Assembly: GCA_049799955.1 (NCBI GenBank)
Contig: JBARIW010000065.1
Location: 1-64,000, forward strand
Reading direction: 5' to 3'
Source: JBGTFE01 sp049799955
GTDB taxonomy: Bacteria; Acidobacteriota; Blastocatellia; Pyrinomonadales; Pyrinomonadaceae
Length of the DNA stretch: 64,000 nucleotides
Both the position numbers and the translations under genes were made by a program. This document shows positions 49,303 through 58,146 of this stretch, one piece after another. The notes beneath the pieces were generated by a model. The model was given only the letters and a program-made list of their open reading frames with translations. It had not been told where the DNA came from and did not search any database. Position 1 is the first letter of the stretch, and every line of letters begins with the position of its first letter.

Positions 49303-50817
49303 TTACTTAGTTGCCGCTTTGGCGTTTGGGCGGGCGATTTGGTACATTTCCTGCGCGATGCGCTCGCCGAGTCCGTCTTTGTACATATCAAAATGACTTC
49401 TGCCTTCCATATATTCAATGCGCGCGTCGCTTCCGAGCTTTTTGAGTTCTCCGTCAAGCAAAACGACCGCTTCGTTTAAATGAAAAGTATCGGCGGTTCC
49501 GACCCAGATGTGCAGTTTGCCTTTTAATTTAGGTCCGAGCGTCGTCCAGTTGTCGCGCAGAACTTTGGAGATGTCGTATTTTTCCCACGCTTTGGCGACA
49601 AACTCGTCGATTCGTCCCGTTTCGCGGTCGAATATCGGCATCGGCTGACCGTCAAAACCTTTCGGACTAAACACGGCTTCAAACGAGGCGAACTGCCCGC
49701 CGAAATAGCCGAGAACCATTTCCTGCTGCGCGTATTGTCTGAACGACATAACATTTTTGCCGCCGAAACGGACGAGATTATATTCTTTGCCGCCGGCATT
49801 CGTATAAGCGTTTTGCAGCGGAAGTTTGGTTATATCAGGTCCTGTGAAATTGCGGAAATCAACCGGGTCGGGCGAGGTTGACCATGTTCCGCCGAAGAAA
49901 TCGGGATGCGTTATCATCACCCAGAGCGTTGACCAGCCGCCCGAAGAATGCCCGGTCAGAAATCTTCCGCTCGGTTTCGCGTCCATTTTAAATTGTTTCT
50001 CAAGATACGGAATAAATTCGTTTGTTAAAGCCGTTCCCCACGGTCCGTTGTTCGCTGAATCGGCAAAAACGTGATGTCCGAGCGAATTGTTCGCGTTCAG
50101 ATAAACGTAAATCATTTCGGGACGCTTGCCTTCTTCCATCGCTTTGAGCATAGTCGAAACGCCGCCCAAACCTTTCAGATGATTTCCGCCGTAGCCGTGA
50201 ATGCCATAAACGGTCGGGTATTTCTGCGATGTTTCTTTGCTGTAACCCGGCGGCAAAACGACGCTCGCCTGCATTTTTACCGGTCTGCCCCAGAACGCCG
50301 AAAGCATCGGACTTTCAAATTCGATGATTTTGATATTGTCCGTAAGCGGCGACATTTTTCTTTCGGGAATTTGCTTCGAAAGCGTCAAAACGGTTTCGGC
50401 ATTCGGCATTTTAACTTTCACGACACTGCTGTAGAGGTCGCCCGCGCCCGCGCCGCCGTATGTGTAGGAATGATTCTCGTCGAGAAGCGCCATAATTTGA
50501 TATTCGCCCGCCGGAGCTTCGGAAAACTTTCGCGGAAAGGCAAGCAAATCGGGATTTACCTCAATCGTTTTGCCCGCCGACAGATTGCTGACTTCCATTC
50601 CCGTAATATAAACCGCTTCGGGATTCATAAAATCCGGCTCGATGCCTTCGAGCGGCTTCGGATTGCCAGTCATAAAAATAAGCAGCCTGCCCGACAAAGG
50701 TTTTTGAGCAAGCGCGGCGTCAGCATTTACTTTGAAACGAATCGCCTGCGCCAGAGCCGCATCGGTCAAAAATAAAACAAAGACGAGAAAGAAAACGATG
50801 TTGAATTTTTTCAGCAT
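49303..50817 (-). CDS. Secreted alpha/beta-hydrolase esterase
   Basis: The 504-residue product has a signal peptide (VFFLVFVLFLTDAALAQ) and a beta-sandwich-like N-domain, then the esterase fold with PTVYGIHGYGGNHLKG and the nucleophile elbow GHSSGGWSTLW. Near the C-terminus IEYMEGRSHFDMYKDG should contribute the His. It resembles putative esterases (esterase D/enterochelin-type) that cut acyl or feruloyl esters. Substrate is unknown. It probably acts outside the cytoplasm. It is separated from the TPR gene at 50884 by a small gap. Confidence 0.8.
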   Translation of the reverse strand: MLKKFNIVFFLVFVLFLTDAALAQAIRFKVNADAALAQKPLSGRLLIFMTGNPKPLEGIEPDFMNPEAVYITGMEVSNLSAGKTIEVNPDLLAFPRKFSEAPAGEYQIMALLDENHSYTYGGAGAGDLYSSVVKVKMPNAETVLTLSKQIPERKMSPLTDNIKIIEFESPMLSAFWGRPVKMQASVVLPPGYSKETSQKYPTVYGIHGYGGNHLKGLGGVSTMLKAMEEGKRPEMIYVYLNANNSLGHHVFADSANNGPWGTALTNEFIPYLEKQFKMDAKPSGRFLTGHSSGGWSTLWVMITHPDFFGGTWSTSPDPVDFRNFTGPDITKLPLQNAYTNAGGKEYNLVRFGGKNVMSFRQYAQQEMVLGYFGGQFASFEAVFSPKGFDGQPMPIFDRETGRIDEFVAKAWEKYDISKVLRDNWTTLGPKLKGKLHIWVGTADTFHLNEAVVLLDGELKKLGSDARIEYMEGRSHFDMYKDGLGERIAQEMYQIARPNAKAATK

Positions 50818-50883
50818 ATTGATTCCTTAAATATTTTAGAATAAAGACGAATTTTACAACCGAATGTTCCGAATCGAATAAAG

Positions 50884-51384
50884 TTAATTTAATCTTTTCT
50901 GCAATCCTCTGAGCGCTTTGTAGGCTTGCAGGTAATTCGGCTGCTCGTCGAGCGCCAAGCCGTAATGTTTTGCGGCTTCGAGCAGGCGACCGCGTTTTTC
51001 GTAAACGTGCGCGAGATTGAAATGCGGGTAGGCGCGGGCTTCGTAGCGCGGAGCGTCGATGGCGAGCTTGAACCAGCGCACGCAGTCGTAAAAATTTCCT
51101 TTCGCAATCAGATAGCTGCCGATGTCGTTGTATGGATTTCCGAACGCCGCGTCAACCGAAATCGCGGCGAGACATTCGGCAATCGCAAGGTCGTATTCGC
51201 CCCGAAAACTGTATGTCCAGCCGAGAAAAGTGTAGGCTTCGGCGGTCGGGAAAATATCGATTGACTGTTTATAAAGCTTGATTGCCGCGTCGTAATCTTC
51301 CGCCATCTGCGCCGCGTAGGCTTCATTAAAAACCTCGACGGCTTCGCGCATTGCGGGAGACTTTATTTCAACCTCGGAAAACAT
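50884..51384 (-). CDS. Small TPR protein
   Basis: The 166-residue product has about four TPR units (ALYKQSIDIF-like, EAYTFLGWTYSFRGEYDLAI, GNPYNDIGSYLIAKGNFYDC and AYPHFNLAHVYEKRGRLLEAA). It has no signal or membrane helix, so it is cytoplasmic. The start is ATG 51384 (MFSEVEIK); the frame to 51438 would translate the heptad hairpin at 51390-51481, which shows the repeat creates spurious N-terminal extensions. Function unknown. Confidence 0.75.
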   Translation of the reverse strand: MFSEVEIKSPAMREAVEVFNEAYAAQMAEDYDAAIKLYKQSIDIFPTAEAYTFLGWTYSFRGEYDLAIAECLAAISVDAAFGNPYNDIGSYLIAKGNFYDCVRWFKLAIDAPRYEARAYPHFNLAHVYEKRGRLLEAAKHYGLALDEQPNYLQAYKALRGLQKRLN

Positions 51385-51389
51385 AAAAG

Positions 51390-51481
51390 AAATGATAGGT
51401 AATAGGTGATTGGTAATAGGTGATAGGTGATAAGTCAAATAAAAACCAATTACCTATTACCTATTACTTATTACCTTATTT
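51390..51481. repeat. Heptad-repeat hairpin, units aggtaat/aggtgat; contains 5'-nucleotidase stop
   Basis: Left arm (51395-51435) has aggtaat and aggtgat copies; right arm (51446-51481) has cctatta/ccaatta copies. The 5'-nucleotidase stop (51476-51478) lies in the right arm. TAA and TGA recur. Confidence 0.88.
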
Positions 51482-52978
51482 GATTTTCACGATTCTGCCT
51501 TCGAGCTTCGGCGCGATGGTTTTCGCGTCTCTTATCGCTTTTTCGAGCAAATCCGAATCCTTCGGCGCGTTTGCGGCGGTCGTTAAAAGCTTCGCGTCTT
51601 TGAACATCGTGTAGCCGTCGCCGCCTTTTGAAACGAGAAAATCCGAAGTCGCCAGCGTGTAAGTTTTCGCGTCGTCGAGAGGTTTTCCGCCGACGCGAAT
51701 ATCCGAAACTCTCTGCCCGACGGGCTTGGTCGTGTCGAATTTGAAGCTCAAGCCGGAAATTTGCGGAAAGCGTCCCGGCTCGTTGTCTTCATTTTCGCCG
51801 CTTCGCGCCACGCCGTGTTCGAGAACGTCGCGCAGAAGCTTCCCGCCGAGCTCGACTTTCACAACCGGGTTATTGAACGGCAGAATCGAAAGCACGTCGC
51901 GCATCGTCAGAGTGCCAGGATTGTATGTCAAATCGGCGCGAATCGAGCCGCCGTTCAAAAATCCGATGTCCGCGCCGACCGCGTTTCTATAGGAATCGGC
52001 GATAAAATTTCCGATGTTCGTTTCCTTTGTCCGGCTCGAAAGCGAAAGCGCGTCGAGCTCCACGCTTGTCGCGCCGACCGGCGCGGATAATTTTTCCAAA
52101 AGGTCTTTGTATTTGGCGACGACCGGCGCGAACTCCGCCGCGTCCGGCACTGCGTCCGTAACGGGAATTATTTCCCAGTCGATGCTCTCTAACCGTTTGG
52201 TTTTCTGGTCGAAATTCAGATTAAAACGTCCAAGCTCGCGCGCGTCGGCGGTCATTTTGAAAATCGGCGTGCCGTTCGACGAAGACTGCAAAAGCGTGTG
52301 TTCATGCCCGCCGAGAATCAAATCGAAATCGGCGCATTTTGCCAGCTCCTTGTCCTCGACCATAAACATATGCGTCAGACCGATAATCGCGTTCGCGCCC
52401 GCTTCGCGCATTTTTGGAACAAGCTCTTTCGCCGTGTCGCAGTAACTTTTCACCGTCAGGTTCGCTTCCATCGAAGAAGTTTGTTTTGTTTCGGGAAGCA
52501 GAAAACCGATAAATCCGATTTTTACGCCGCCGATTTCGCGAATAACAAAAGGCGGCAGGTCGGCGAAAATCTTATTCGTCGTCGTGTCAATCACGTTTGC
52601 GCCGAGCCATGCAAATTTCGATTCCTTCATTCGCTGGAGCAATTCCGCCGTTTTTATATCGAATTCGTGATTGCCGAGAACGGCGTAATCAATCCCGACG
52701 GCGTTCCACGCGTCAATCATCTGCGCGCCTTTATACGTGCGCGTTTCCACCGAAGGCGAAAGCGTATCGCCGCCGAACGTGAAAAGCGTGTTCGGATTTT
52801 CCTGCTTGATTCGATTCTTCAGCGTCAGAATCCGCGCCAGCCCGCCGCGCTTTCCGCCTTCGACCGGCGTGAACTGGTAAACGTCGTTGACGTGCAGAAT
52901 CGTTACGCGCGTCGTCTGGGCTGAAACAATTAATGAAAATACAAGCGTTAAGATAAAAGCCAAGAGAGATTTTTTCAT
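51476..52978 (-). CDS. Bifunctional metallophosphatase/5'-nucleotidase (UshA-like)
   Basis: The 500-residue product has a signal peptide (SLLAFILTLVFSLIVSAQ) and the metallophosphoesterase blocks HVNDVYQF, GGDTLSPSV, GNHEFDIK, LTHMFM and GGHEHT. The C-terminal 5'-nucleotidase domain has NIGNFIADSYRNAVGADIGFLN and the NGGSIRADL block that holds the adenine. It should hydrolyse nucleotides in the periplasm. ATG 52978 is chosen; the ATG 53005 extension adds no homology. It is followed by the tryptophan dioxygenase stop upstream on the same strand. Confidence 0.92.
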   Translation of the reverse strand: MKKSLLAFILTLVFSLIVSAQTTRVTILHVNDVYQFTPVEGGKRGGLARILTLKNRIKQENPNTLFTFGGDTLSPSVETRTYKGAQMIDAWNAVGIDYAVLGNHEFDIKTAELLQRMKESKFAWLGANVIDTTTNKIFADLPPFVIREIGGVKIGFIGFLLPETKQTSSMEANLTVKSYCDTAKELVPKMREAGANAIIGLTHMFMVEDKELAKCADFDLILGGHEHTLLQSSSNGTPIFKMTADARELGRFNLNFDQKTKRLESIDWEIIPVTDAVPDAAEFAPVVAKYKDLLEKLSAPVGATSVELDALSLSSRTKETNIGNFIADSYRNAVGADIGFLNGGSIRADLTYNPGTLTMRDVLSILPFNNPVVKVELGGKLLRDVLEHGVARSGENEDNEPGRFPQISGLSFKFDTTKPVGQRVSDIRVGGKPLDDAKTYTLATSDFLVSKGGDGYTMFKDAKLLTTAANAPKDSDLLEKAIRDAKTIAPKLEGRIVKIK

Positions 52979-53009
52979 AAATTTTATTGTTAAAAACGAA
53001 ATCAAACAA

Positions 53010-53795
53010 TTAACCCGCTTTCAGATGCGTTCGCGCTTCCCAGAGCTCGGGAAAGAATTTTTTCGAGAGCGTCGTTCTTAAGTAACCCGCGCCTTCCGAG
53101 CCGCCCGTGCCGCGCTTCATCCCGAGCATCCGCTCGACCATCAAAACGTGATGATAGCGCCAGAGCGAGATATTTTCGTCGTGCTCGATGAGCAAATCCT
53201 GCATTATAAAATAGTCCGCGTATTTTTCGGGATGCGTCAGGATTTCGACGATTGCGCCCACGCGTTTTTCTTCGGTCGAAACGTCAAAACCGTTTTTCCC
53301 CAAAAGCCGCCAGAATTCTTCGGCAAGCGTCGGCTGGTTAAATCTTCCGGTTAATTTTTCAAAGGCGAACTCGTCGAATCTGAAAAACTTCAGGATATTC
53401 TCGTCCTTCGCGCCGGAAACGAATTCGATTTCGCGAAACTGCATCGACTGAAAACCGCTTGCCGGATTGAGTTTATCGCGAAATTCGAGAAAGCCGATTT
53501 GCGCCATCGTCTCTAAAATATGAATCTGGCTGACGACGACTTTTCCGATTGCCGTAACGGTTTTCAACGAATGATTAGCGCGAAAGGTGCGGTTTTCCCT
53601 GAGCCAGAGAATCGTCGCGTCGATTTCGTGAAGAATCTGTTTGAACCAAAGCTCATACGTCTGGTGAATGACGATAAACAAAAGCTCGTCGTGGCTCGTC
53701 GGCTCGGACAAAGTTTCCTGAAGCTTAATCAATTCGGGAACTTTCAGATATTGGTTATAGGAAAGCGGCGCGTTTTTTCCGTATTCGTCTGACAT
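53010..53795 (-). CDS. kynA: Tryptophan 2,3-dioxygenase
   Basis: It opens the kynurenine pathway by oxidising L-tryptophan to N-formylkynurenine with a heme in the cytoplasm. The 261-residue product is full length. HQTYELWFKQILHE is the substrate-binding segment, and WRYHHVLMVERMLG holds the proximal heme His216. GTGGSEGAGYLR follows. No other kyn gene is adjacent; a nucleotidase gene follows downstream on the same strand. Confidence 0.96.
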   Translation of the reverse strand: MSDEYGKNAPLSYNQYLKVPELIKLQETLSEPTSHDELLFIVIHQTYELWFKQILHEIDATILWLRENRTFRANHSLKTVTAIGKVVVSQIHILETMAQIGFLEFRDKLNPASGFQSMQFREIEFVSGAKDENILKFFRFDEFAFEKLTGRFNQPTLAEEFWRLLGKNGFDVSTEEKRVGAIVEILTHPEKYADYFIMQDLLIEHDENISLWRYHHVLMVERMLGMKRGTGGSEGAGYLRTTLSKKFFPELWEARTHLKAG

Positions 53796-53824
53796 AAAAA
53801 CTATAAAAATTCTGTTGCCACAAA

Positions 53825-54382
53825 TTAGATAAATCTGAAATAGAGATAGCTTATCGAAATCGTAATGATGATATTAAATCCTAAGTAAAAAGCAGGACCG
53901 AATTTCCCCGGCACAAAAGGCAAGTCAGTTGTTTTGAAAAATGAACGTAGTGAAACTCTGGCGTTTATTTCAGGACGTGTAGATGCAGCCTCTGTTTTAT
54001 CGCTTTTAATATGCCACTCCAACTCATCACTTATTTCTTCAAATAAGACTTCCCCTTGCTTGCGTTTCGATTCATATGAATATATTGCGGTTATTACTAA
54101 TAAGAACGGTATCCAATAGAAGAAAAGAAGAATCATAGCCGACGTTTTATAAGTACTAGAATATCCTTTGTCTAAATAGCCAGGGGAATCATATAAAGCT
54201 AGTGCTATAGCTATAAGATTTGAAAATGTAAGGACTAAAATTATCGAAGATAGTAAATTCAACTTTTTTGTTATCTGGTTTAAAGATTCAAGAGATTTTT
54301 CAAGTGGAGAATTCAAAGAATCCCTATCTGTAACATCTTCTTTATTTAATTTTGGCGTTTCTAATATTTCGATATTTTTCAT
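53825..54382 (-). CDS. Membrane protein partner of the GTPase
   Basis: The 185-residue product has three hydrophobic segments: about 45-63, 82-102 and 168-184. The central soluble part is charged (ESKRKQGEVLFEEISDELEW). I do not recognise the family. The start overlaps the GTPase stop by four bases (ATGA), so the two are translationally coupled. The gene is AT-rich like its partner and unlike the neighbours. A membrane effector fed by a GTPase sensor is a possible layout, as in some defence systems; this is inference. Confidence 0.55.
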   Translation of the reverse strand: MKNIEILETPKLNKEDVTDRDSLNSPLEKSLESLNQITKKLNLLSSIILVLTFSNLIAIALALYDSPGYLDKGYSSTYKTSAMILLFFYWIPFLLVITAIYSYESKRKQGEVLFEEISDELEWHIKSDKTEAASTRPEINARVSLRSFFKTTDLPFVPGKFGPAFYLGFNIIITISISYLYFRFI

Positions 54383-55173
54383 AACTTCAAGCCACCTTTC
54401 CCGATTGCCGATATTAGCTGAGCCAACAAGCTTTCTTTTACGTCAACCCTGTCTTTATCATCAAACAAACCACAAGTGGGACTTTCTCCGTAAAATTTAT
54501 GAAAAACTGCACAATAGGGTAAAACACTAGGTGATAAAGCCCTTGCCGAACCAAGCGCTTTAAAGTATTGTCCCGATTCATAATGCGATATAATTTCATC
54601 TTTTTTATCCCACCACAAATCAGCCTTATTAACTAACGTAATCAACCACTTACTTGTTTCTTTATCGCCTATCAATTCTGTCCATTCACTCAATAAATCT
54701 ATTTCAGTTTTTCGACGTTTAGTCAAAAAATCCTCTCTAATTTTACCATTATTATCAAAAACTTCACTTTTGCCGGTTCGGGATTCATGATAACCGTATG
54801 CGGTAATATTGATTATACCCTCAATTCCGTGTTTCATTGCTTCCCCTGTTGCTTTCATACGTTTAGGTTTGTGTTGTTCTTGTCCCGGAGTATCAACAAA
54901 TATAAATATGTTTTTTGAGATTTTGAGCTGAATGTCATCGACAAATTCCGAGCGATTCATATTGTTAATTGCTTCTGGTATTTCAGTAATAAGTGAACTT
55001 AAAAGCTGAGTTTTTCCGACTCCGGTAGCTCCCAGAACCAAAATCTTATGCTTCTTTTTGAATACATTTATTAACTTTTCCAGTAAACCTAATTCTTTGG
55101 CTTGTTTGGCAAGACTAATTGCTGTTGAGGCTCCTTTAGCACCTGTTATGATAGTTGAAATCGGATCAGGCAT
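54379..55173 (-). CDS. Small GTPase of an unrecognised family
   Basis: The 264-residue product has a P-loop GATGVGKT (residues 48-55), G3 DTPGQ (94-98) and G4 NKAD (182-185), so it is a G protein. The G2 threonine is not obvious. An N-terminal helical segment of about 40 residues (ISTIITGAKGASTAIS) resembles the start of the 34509 protein. It starts the AT-rich pair with the membrane gene. Ras-like or dynamin-related families with such heads are candidates. Defence or membrane traffic roles are inference; there is no homology I can name. Confidence 0.65.
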   Translation of the reverse strand: MPDPISTIITGAKGASTAISLAKQAKELGLLEKLINVFKKKHKILVLGATGVGKTQLLSSLITEIPEAINNMNRSEFVDDIQLKISKNIFIFVDTPGQEQHKPKRMKATGEAMKHGIEGIINITAYGYHESRTGKSEVFDNNGKIREDFLTKRRKTEIDLLSEWTELIGDKETSKWLITLVNKADLWWDKKDEIISHYESGQYFKALGSARALSPSVLPYCAVFHKFYGESPTCGLFDDKDRVDVKESLLAQLISAIGKGGLKL

Positions 55174-55584
55174 TTGATTTTCTCCATTATAATATTAAGT
55201 GTGAAAAATATCAGTTTTATCTTCGGTTATCGCGGCTTTTAAGTCAATTTTACATTATTTCGCACGTCCAAAGAAAAAACTGCGATTTTTGTCTTGACAC
55301 GGCGCATTTTATCCGTTAAATTTTCCAACGTTCTATAAAAACAACACAAAGAACTAAACCCCCAAAAATCTTGCAGTTTAAGATTTTCCAATTATTTAGG
55401 AATGAGTTGTAACACTATTTTAATTTACGCTTGAAAAGGTCTGAAATTTAGGTTTTGGAAAGGGTAAATTTTGGTTTTGCCTGTGTGTTTATAAAAAAAC
55501 GCTTTCGGCTTGGAACTTGAAACAGAGGCGTCATTCGACGTTTAAAATTAAATTCACTGAAGTTTGTAGGAGGAATTAGAAAAG
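55174..55584 (+). other. Long 5' leader of the cold-shock gene
   Basis: Upstream of the csp start lies about 250 bases of untranslated leader after the promoter at 55294-55322. Such leaders in cspA genes act as RNA thermosensors. Except for the promoter, I see no defined stem in the AT-rich sequence. Confidence 0.5.
55294..55322 (+). promoter_or_regulatory. Sigma-70-type promoter for the cold-shock gene
   Basis: TTGACA at 55294-55299, 17 bases later TAAATT at 55317-55322. This sets a transcript start near 55330 and a leader of roughly 255 bases. Confidence 0.65.
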
Positions 55585-55797
55585 ATGTCAAAAAATACCG
55601 CTAACGGTACGGTCAAATGGTTTAACAATGCAAAGGGCTACGGTTTTATCGAGCAGCCCGGCGAGCAGGATATTTTCGTGCATTACAGCGCGATTTCCGG
55701 CGACGGCTACAAAACCCTGATTCAGGGTGAAGAAGTCGAGTTTGAGGTCATCAACGGACCGAAAGGACCGCAGGCTGAAAACGTGATGAAGGTCTGA
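55585..55797 (+). CDS. Cold-shock protein, CspA family
   Basis: The 70-residue product is a single cold-shock domain: RNP1 KGYGFI (17-22) and RNP2 DIFVHY (29-34), after GTVKWFNNA. It binds single-stranded nucleic acid and acts as an RNA chaperone in the cytoplasm. GGAGG precedes the start at suitable spacing. The long leader is typical of cold-induced transcripts. An intrinsic terminator follows at 55868-55904. Confidence 0.96.
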   Translation: MSKNTANGTVKWFNNAKGYGFIEQPGEQDIFVHYSAISGDGYKTLIQGEEVEFEVINGPKGPQAENVMKV

Positions 55798-55867
55798 GCC
55801 AAAGGTTAAATTACCCGACCGTTTCGGTTTTCCCAAGCGAGAAGACGGACGGCGTTTATAAATAAAA

Positions 55868-55904
55868 AAAAGCGGCTCGTCCTTTATCGGGATGAGCCGC
55901 TTTT
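55868..55904 (+). terminator. Intrinsic terminator of the cold-shock gene
   Basis: A 15-bp stem (55868-55882 with 55890-55904), with one G-U pair and a GC-rich core, is followed by a TTTT run. The A-run on the other side may serve the convergent gene at 55924 too. Confidence 0.85.
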
Positions 55905-55923
55905 CTTGTATAAATTTTTTTTG

Positions 55924-56244
55924 TCAGAGCAATTCTTCGCCCTTGGTTTTGAGAATTCTGCGCCAAAGCTCGCGGTAAGACGTAAAGCGCGAAACGACCG
56001 TGTTAAATTGATAACGCTGCGCGTAAGTCAAATTTCTATCGTCGGCGATGCGCTTTATGAGAGATTCGAGCCGCGCGCGCGCTTCGAGCGGCGGGCGTTT
56101 CGTGCCGCCGTTAAAATAAATGTCGAAATCGATTTTCAGCTTGCGAATATCATCTTCGATTCGCGCTAACTGCTGGTCGATACTGACCGATTCGTCGGTT
56201 TTTAATTTTATATTCCGGTATAAACTGTTGCCTAAAGTTGCCAT
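55924..56244 (-). CDS. Small charged helical protein of unknown function
   Basis: The 106-residue product is mainly helical and charged. It starts MATLGNSLYRNIKLKTD; a motif YFNGGTKRPPLEARARLESLIKRIADDRNLTY-like stretch sits at about 43-75 (too long to show in full). It has no signal peptide. I do not recognise a family, but length and codon use look native. It is convergent with csp and divergent from selA. Confidence 0.6.
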   Translation of the reverse strand: MATLGNSLYRNIKLKTDESVSIDQQLARIEDDIRKLKIDFDIYFNGGTKRPPLEARARLESLIKRIADDRNLTYAQRYQFNTVVSRFTSYRELWRRILKTKGEELL

Positions 56245-56352
56245 TTCGTTTTTTTGTTCTTGTTCGGGAAAGATTTCGTCTTCTATTTAAATCAAATTTC
56301 CAAAACCGAATTTATTCCTTAAATTTTATGCCGTCTGAGATAAAATAATTTT

Positions 56353-57780
56353 ATGGAAAACAGCGAAACGTCGAAAAAGGTAGAGATTCTGCGGCTTTTG
56401 CCTTCGATTGACGCGCTTTTACGCTCGCCGGTCGCCGACCGGATTTTGCCCGAAACCGGCGCGAGACATCTTACCCTTCTGGCGCGAGCCGTAATCGATT
56501 CGATGCGGCAGGAAATTCAGCAGGCAACGGGCGACGCGGAAGATTATTCGCGCGAAAACCTGCTTGGTGAAGCGGAAAAACGACTGGAAAACGCGTGGCG
56601 CAGCGAGCGAAATACGGGTTTGCAGCGAGTTATCAACGCGACCGGCGTTATCATTCACACAAATCTCGGACGCGCGCCGCTGCCTGAAAATGCCCGGAAA
56701 GCGATTTTTGAAGAAGCCTCGCGCTACTGCAATTTGGAATACAATCTCGAAACGGGAAAACGCGGACGACGCGGCGCGCGCGCGGAATATTTATTAGCCG
56801 AGCTCGCGGGCGCGGAAAGCGCTCTGATTGTAAATAACTGCGCGGCGGCGGCATTTCTGGTTTTGACGGCGCTCGCACGCGGCGGCGAAGTGATAATTTC
56901 ACGCGGCGAAATGGTCGAAATCGGCGGCGATTTTCGCATTCCCGATGTGATGGCTGAGTCCGGCGCGATTTTAAAAGAAGTCGGCGCGACCAACCGGACG
57001 AGAATTTCCGATTACGAAAAAGCGATAACCGAAAACACGCGTCTGATTTTGAAAGTTCACCCGTCGAACTATCGAATCGTCGGATTTACGGCAGCGCCGA
57101 CCATTGCCGAGCTTGCCGATTTGGCGCATCGAAACGAGATTTTGCTCTACGAAGACGCCGGTTCGGGCGCAATGCTGGATTTAAGCGAGCACGGTTTAAC
57201 GGACGAGCCGATTATCAACCAATCAATCGTCGCGGGCGCGGATGTCGTCACCTTCAGCGGCGACAAGCTCCTCGGCGGCGTCCAGTCGGGCTTGATTGTC
57301 GGGCGGCGAGACGTTATCGAATACATCCGCAAACATCCGCTTTATCGTGCTTTGCGTGTCGATAAATTGATTTATGCCGCACTCGAAGCAACGCTCGAAG
57401 CTTACCGCAAGGAAACCGTTTTGCAGGAAATTCCCGTTCTCAAAATGCTCTCGCAGACGACCGCCGAACTGAAAACGCGAACTTGGCAGTTTGCCCAAAA
57501 ACTGCGCGAAAAACTTGGCGAAAATCATGCGTTGCGATTCGAAGTAATCGAAGGAAAATCGGTCATCGGCGGCGGCGCGGCTCCGACAGTTCAGCCGCCG
57601 ACCGCGATTTTGGCTTTAAGACACGAAAAAATGCCCGTCAGCCGTCTGGAACAAGATTTGAGATTTTCTAAGCCGCCGCTCATCACGCGAATTTTTGAAG
57701 ATAAAGTTTTGATTGATTTGCGAACTGTTTCAGAAAGTGAGGAAAACGAGCTTTTAAAGATTGTTACAAATTTGAAGTAA
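56353..57780 (+). CDS. selA: L-seryl-tRNA(Sec) selenium transferase
   Basis: SelA converts seryl-tRNA(Sec) to selenocysteinyl-tRNA with selenophosphate. The 475-residue product has the N-terminal domain (LRLLPSIDALLRSPVADRIL), VINATGVIIHTNLGRAPLPE and the PLP lysine in FSGDKLLGGVQSG (Lys305). Length is as expected. selB, selD and the tRNA(Sec) gene are not in the window, nor is an obvious selenoprotein. The end abuts an integrase remnant on the opposite strand. Confidence 0.95.
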   Translation: MENSETSKKVEILRLLPSIDALLRSPVADRILPETGARHLTLLARAVIDSMRQEIQQATGDAEDYSRENLLGEAEKRLENAWRSERNTGLQRVINATGVIIHTNLGRAPLPENARKAIFEEASRYCNLEYNLETGKRGRRGARAEYLLAELAGAESALIVNNCAAAAFLVLTALARGGEVIISRGEMVEIGGDFRIPDVMAESGAILKEVGATNRTRISDYEKAITENTRLILKVHPSNYRIVGFTAAPTIAELADLAHRNEILLYEDAGSGAMLDLSEHGLTDEPIINQSIVAGADVVTFSGDKLLGGVQSGLIVGRRDVIEYIRKHPLYRALRVDKLIYAALEATLEAYRKETVLQEIPVLKMLSQTTAELKTRTWQFAQKLREKLGENHALRFEVIEGKSVIGGGAAPTVQPPTAILALRHEKMPVSRLEQDLRFSKPPLITRIFEDKVLIDLRTVSESEENELLKIVTNLK

Positions 57781-57935
57781 AAACCGTTTGCCTCTGCCGT
57801 GTCCATTTCCGTCCGATGAGTTACGTTATGAAAATATATGTATCGGCGAACCCAATGCACATAAGTTTTTTCGGTTTGATAACCGTAATGCCGAACGCGC
57901 ATCACATCACGAACATCGTCCGGTAGTTTTGACAT
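57781..57935 (-). pseudogene. N-terminal fragment of an integron-type tyrosine recombinase
   Basis: About 51 residues from ATG 57935: MSKLPDDVRDVMRVRHYGYQ, TEKTYVHWVRRYIYFHN and THRTEMDTAEANGFY. This matches the SAM-like N-terminal domain of IntI-type integrases. It lacks the catalytic domain and stops at the selA end (57780), so it is a truncated remnant. Orientation is divergent from the small membrane ORF at 58147, as integrase and cassette genes are in an integron. No attC or attI is shown. Confidence 0.65.
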
Positions 57936-57936
57936 A

Positions 57937-57980
57937 AATTTAATAATTCGGTTGAAATTTTTCAACCGAATTATTAAATT
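57937..57980. other. Perfect 21-bp palindrome before the integrase remnant
   Basis: Positions 57937-57957 and 57960-57980 are exact reverse complements with a two-base loop. It lies directly upstream of the remnant's start codon. It might be a recombination or regulator site, or a terminator; no tandem unit is seen. Confidence 0.7.
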
Positions 57981-57990
57981 GAAAACCTCT

Positions 57991-58013
57991 AAAGTCAAAT
58001 AATCGTTGACTTT
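57991..58013. promoter_or_regulatory. Inverted repeat over a -35 box
   Basis: AAAGTCAA (57991-57998) and TTGACTTT (58006-58013) form an 8-bp inverted repeat with a 7-base spacer. The right half includes the TTGACT -35 box. This is a possible operator. Confidence 0.45.
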
Positions 58014-58035
58014 TATTCTGTAACTAAGCTATATA
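58006..58035 (+). promoter_or_regulatory. Promoter for the small membrane ORF
   Basis: TTGACT at 58006-58011, 18 bases later TATATA at 58030-58035. It points towards 58147. The leader has an 8-bp hairpin (58075-58082 with 58096-58103). Confidence 0.55.
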
Positions 58036-58146
58036 TAATTCGGTATAACACAAATTTGAATACAAAGTTCGGCAGCTATCGCTTAAATGGATGTGGCGAT
58101 AGCGGACACGCCTTGCTAAAACATCCTTTAAACAAAGGAGAACAAC

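Noticed and set aside
51385..51438. 18-residue N-terminal extension of the TPR protein
   Set aside because: It is a translation of the heptad repeat; ATG 51384 begins the conserved part.
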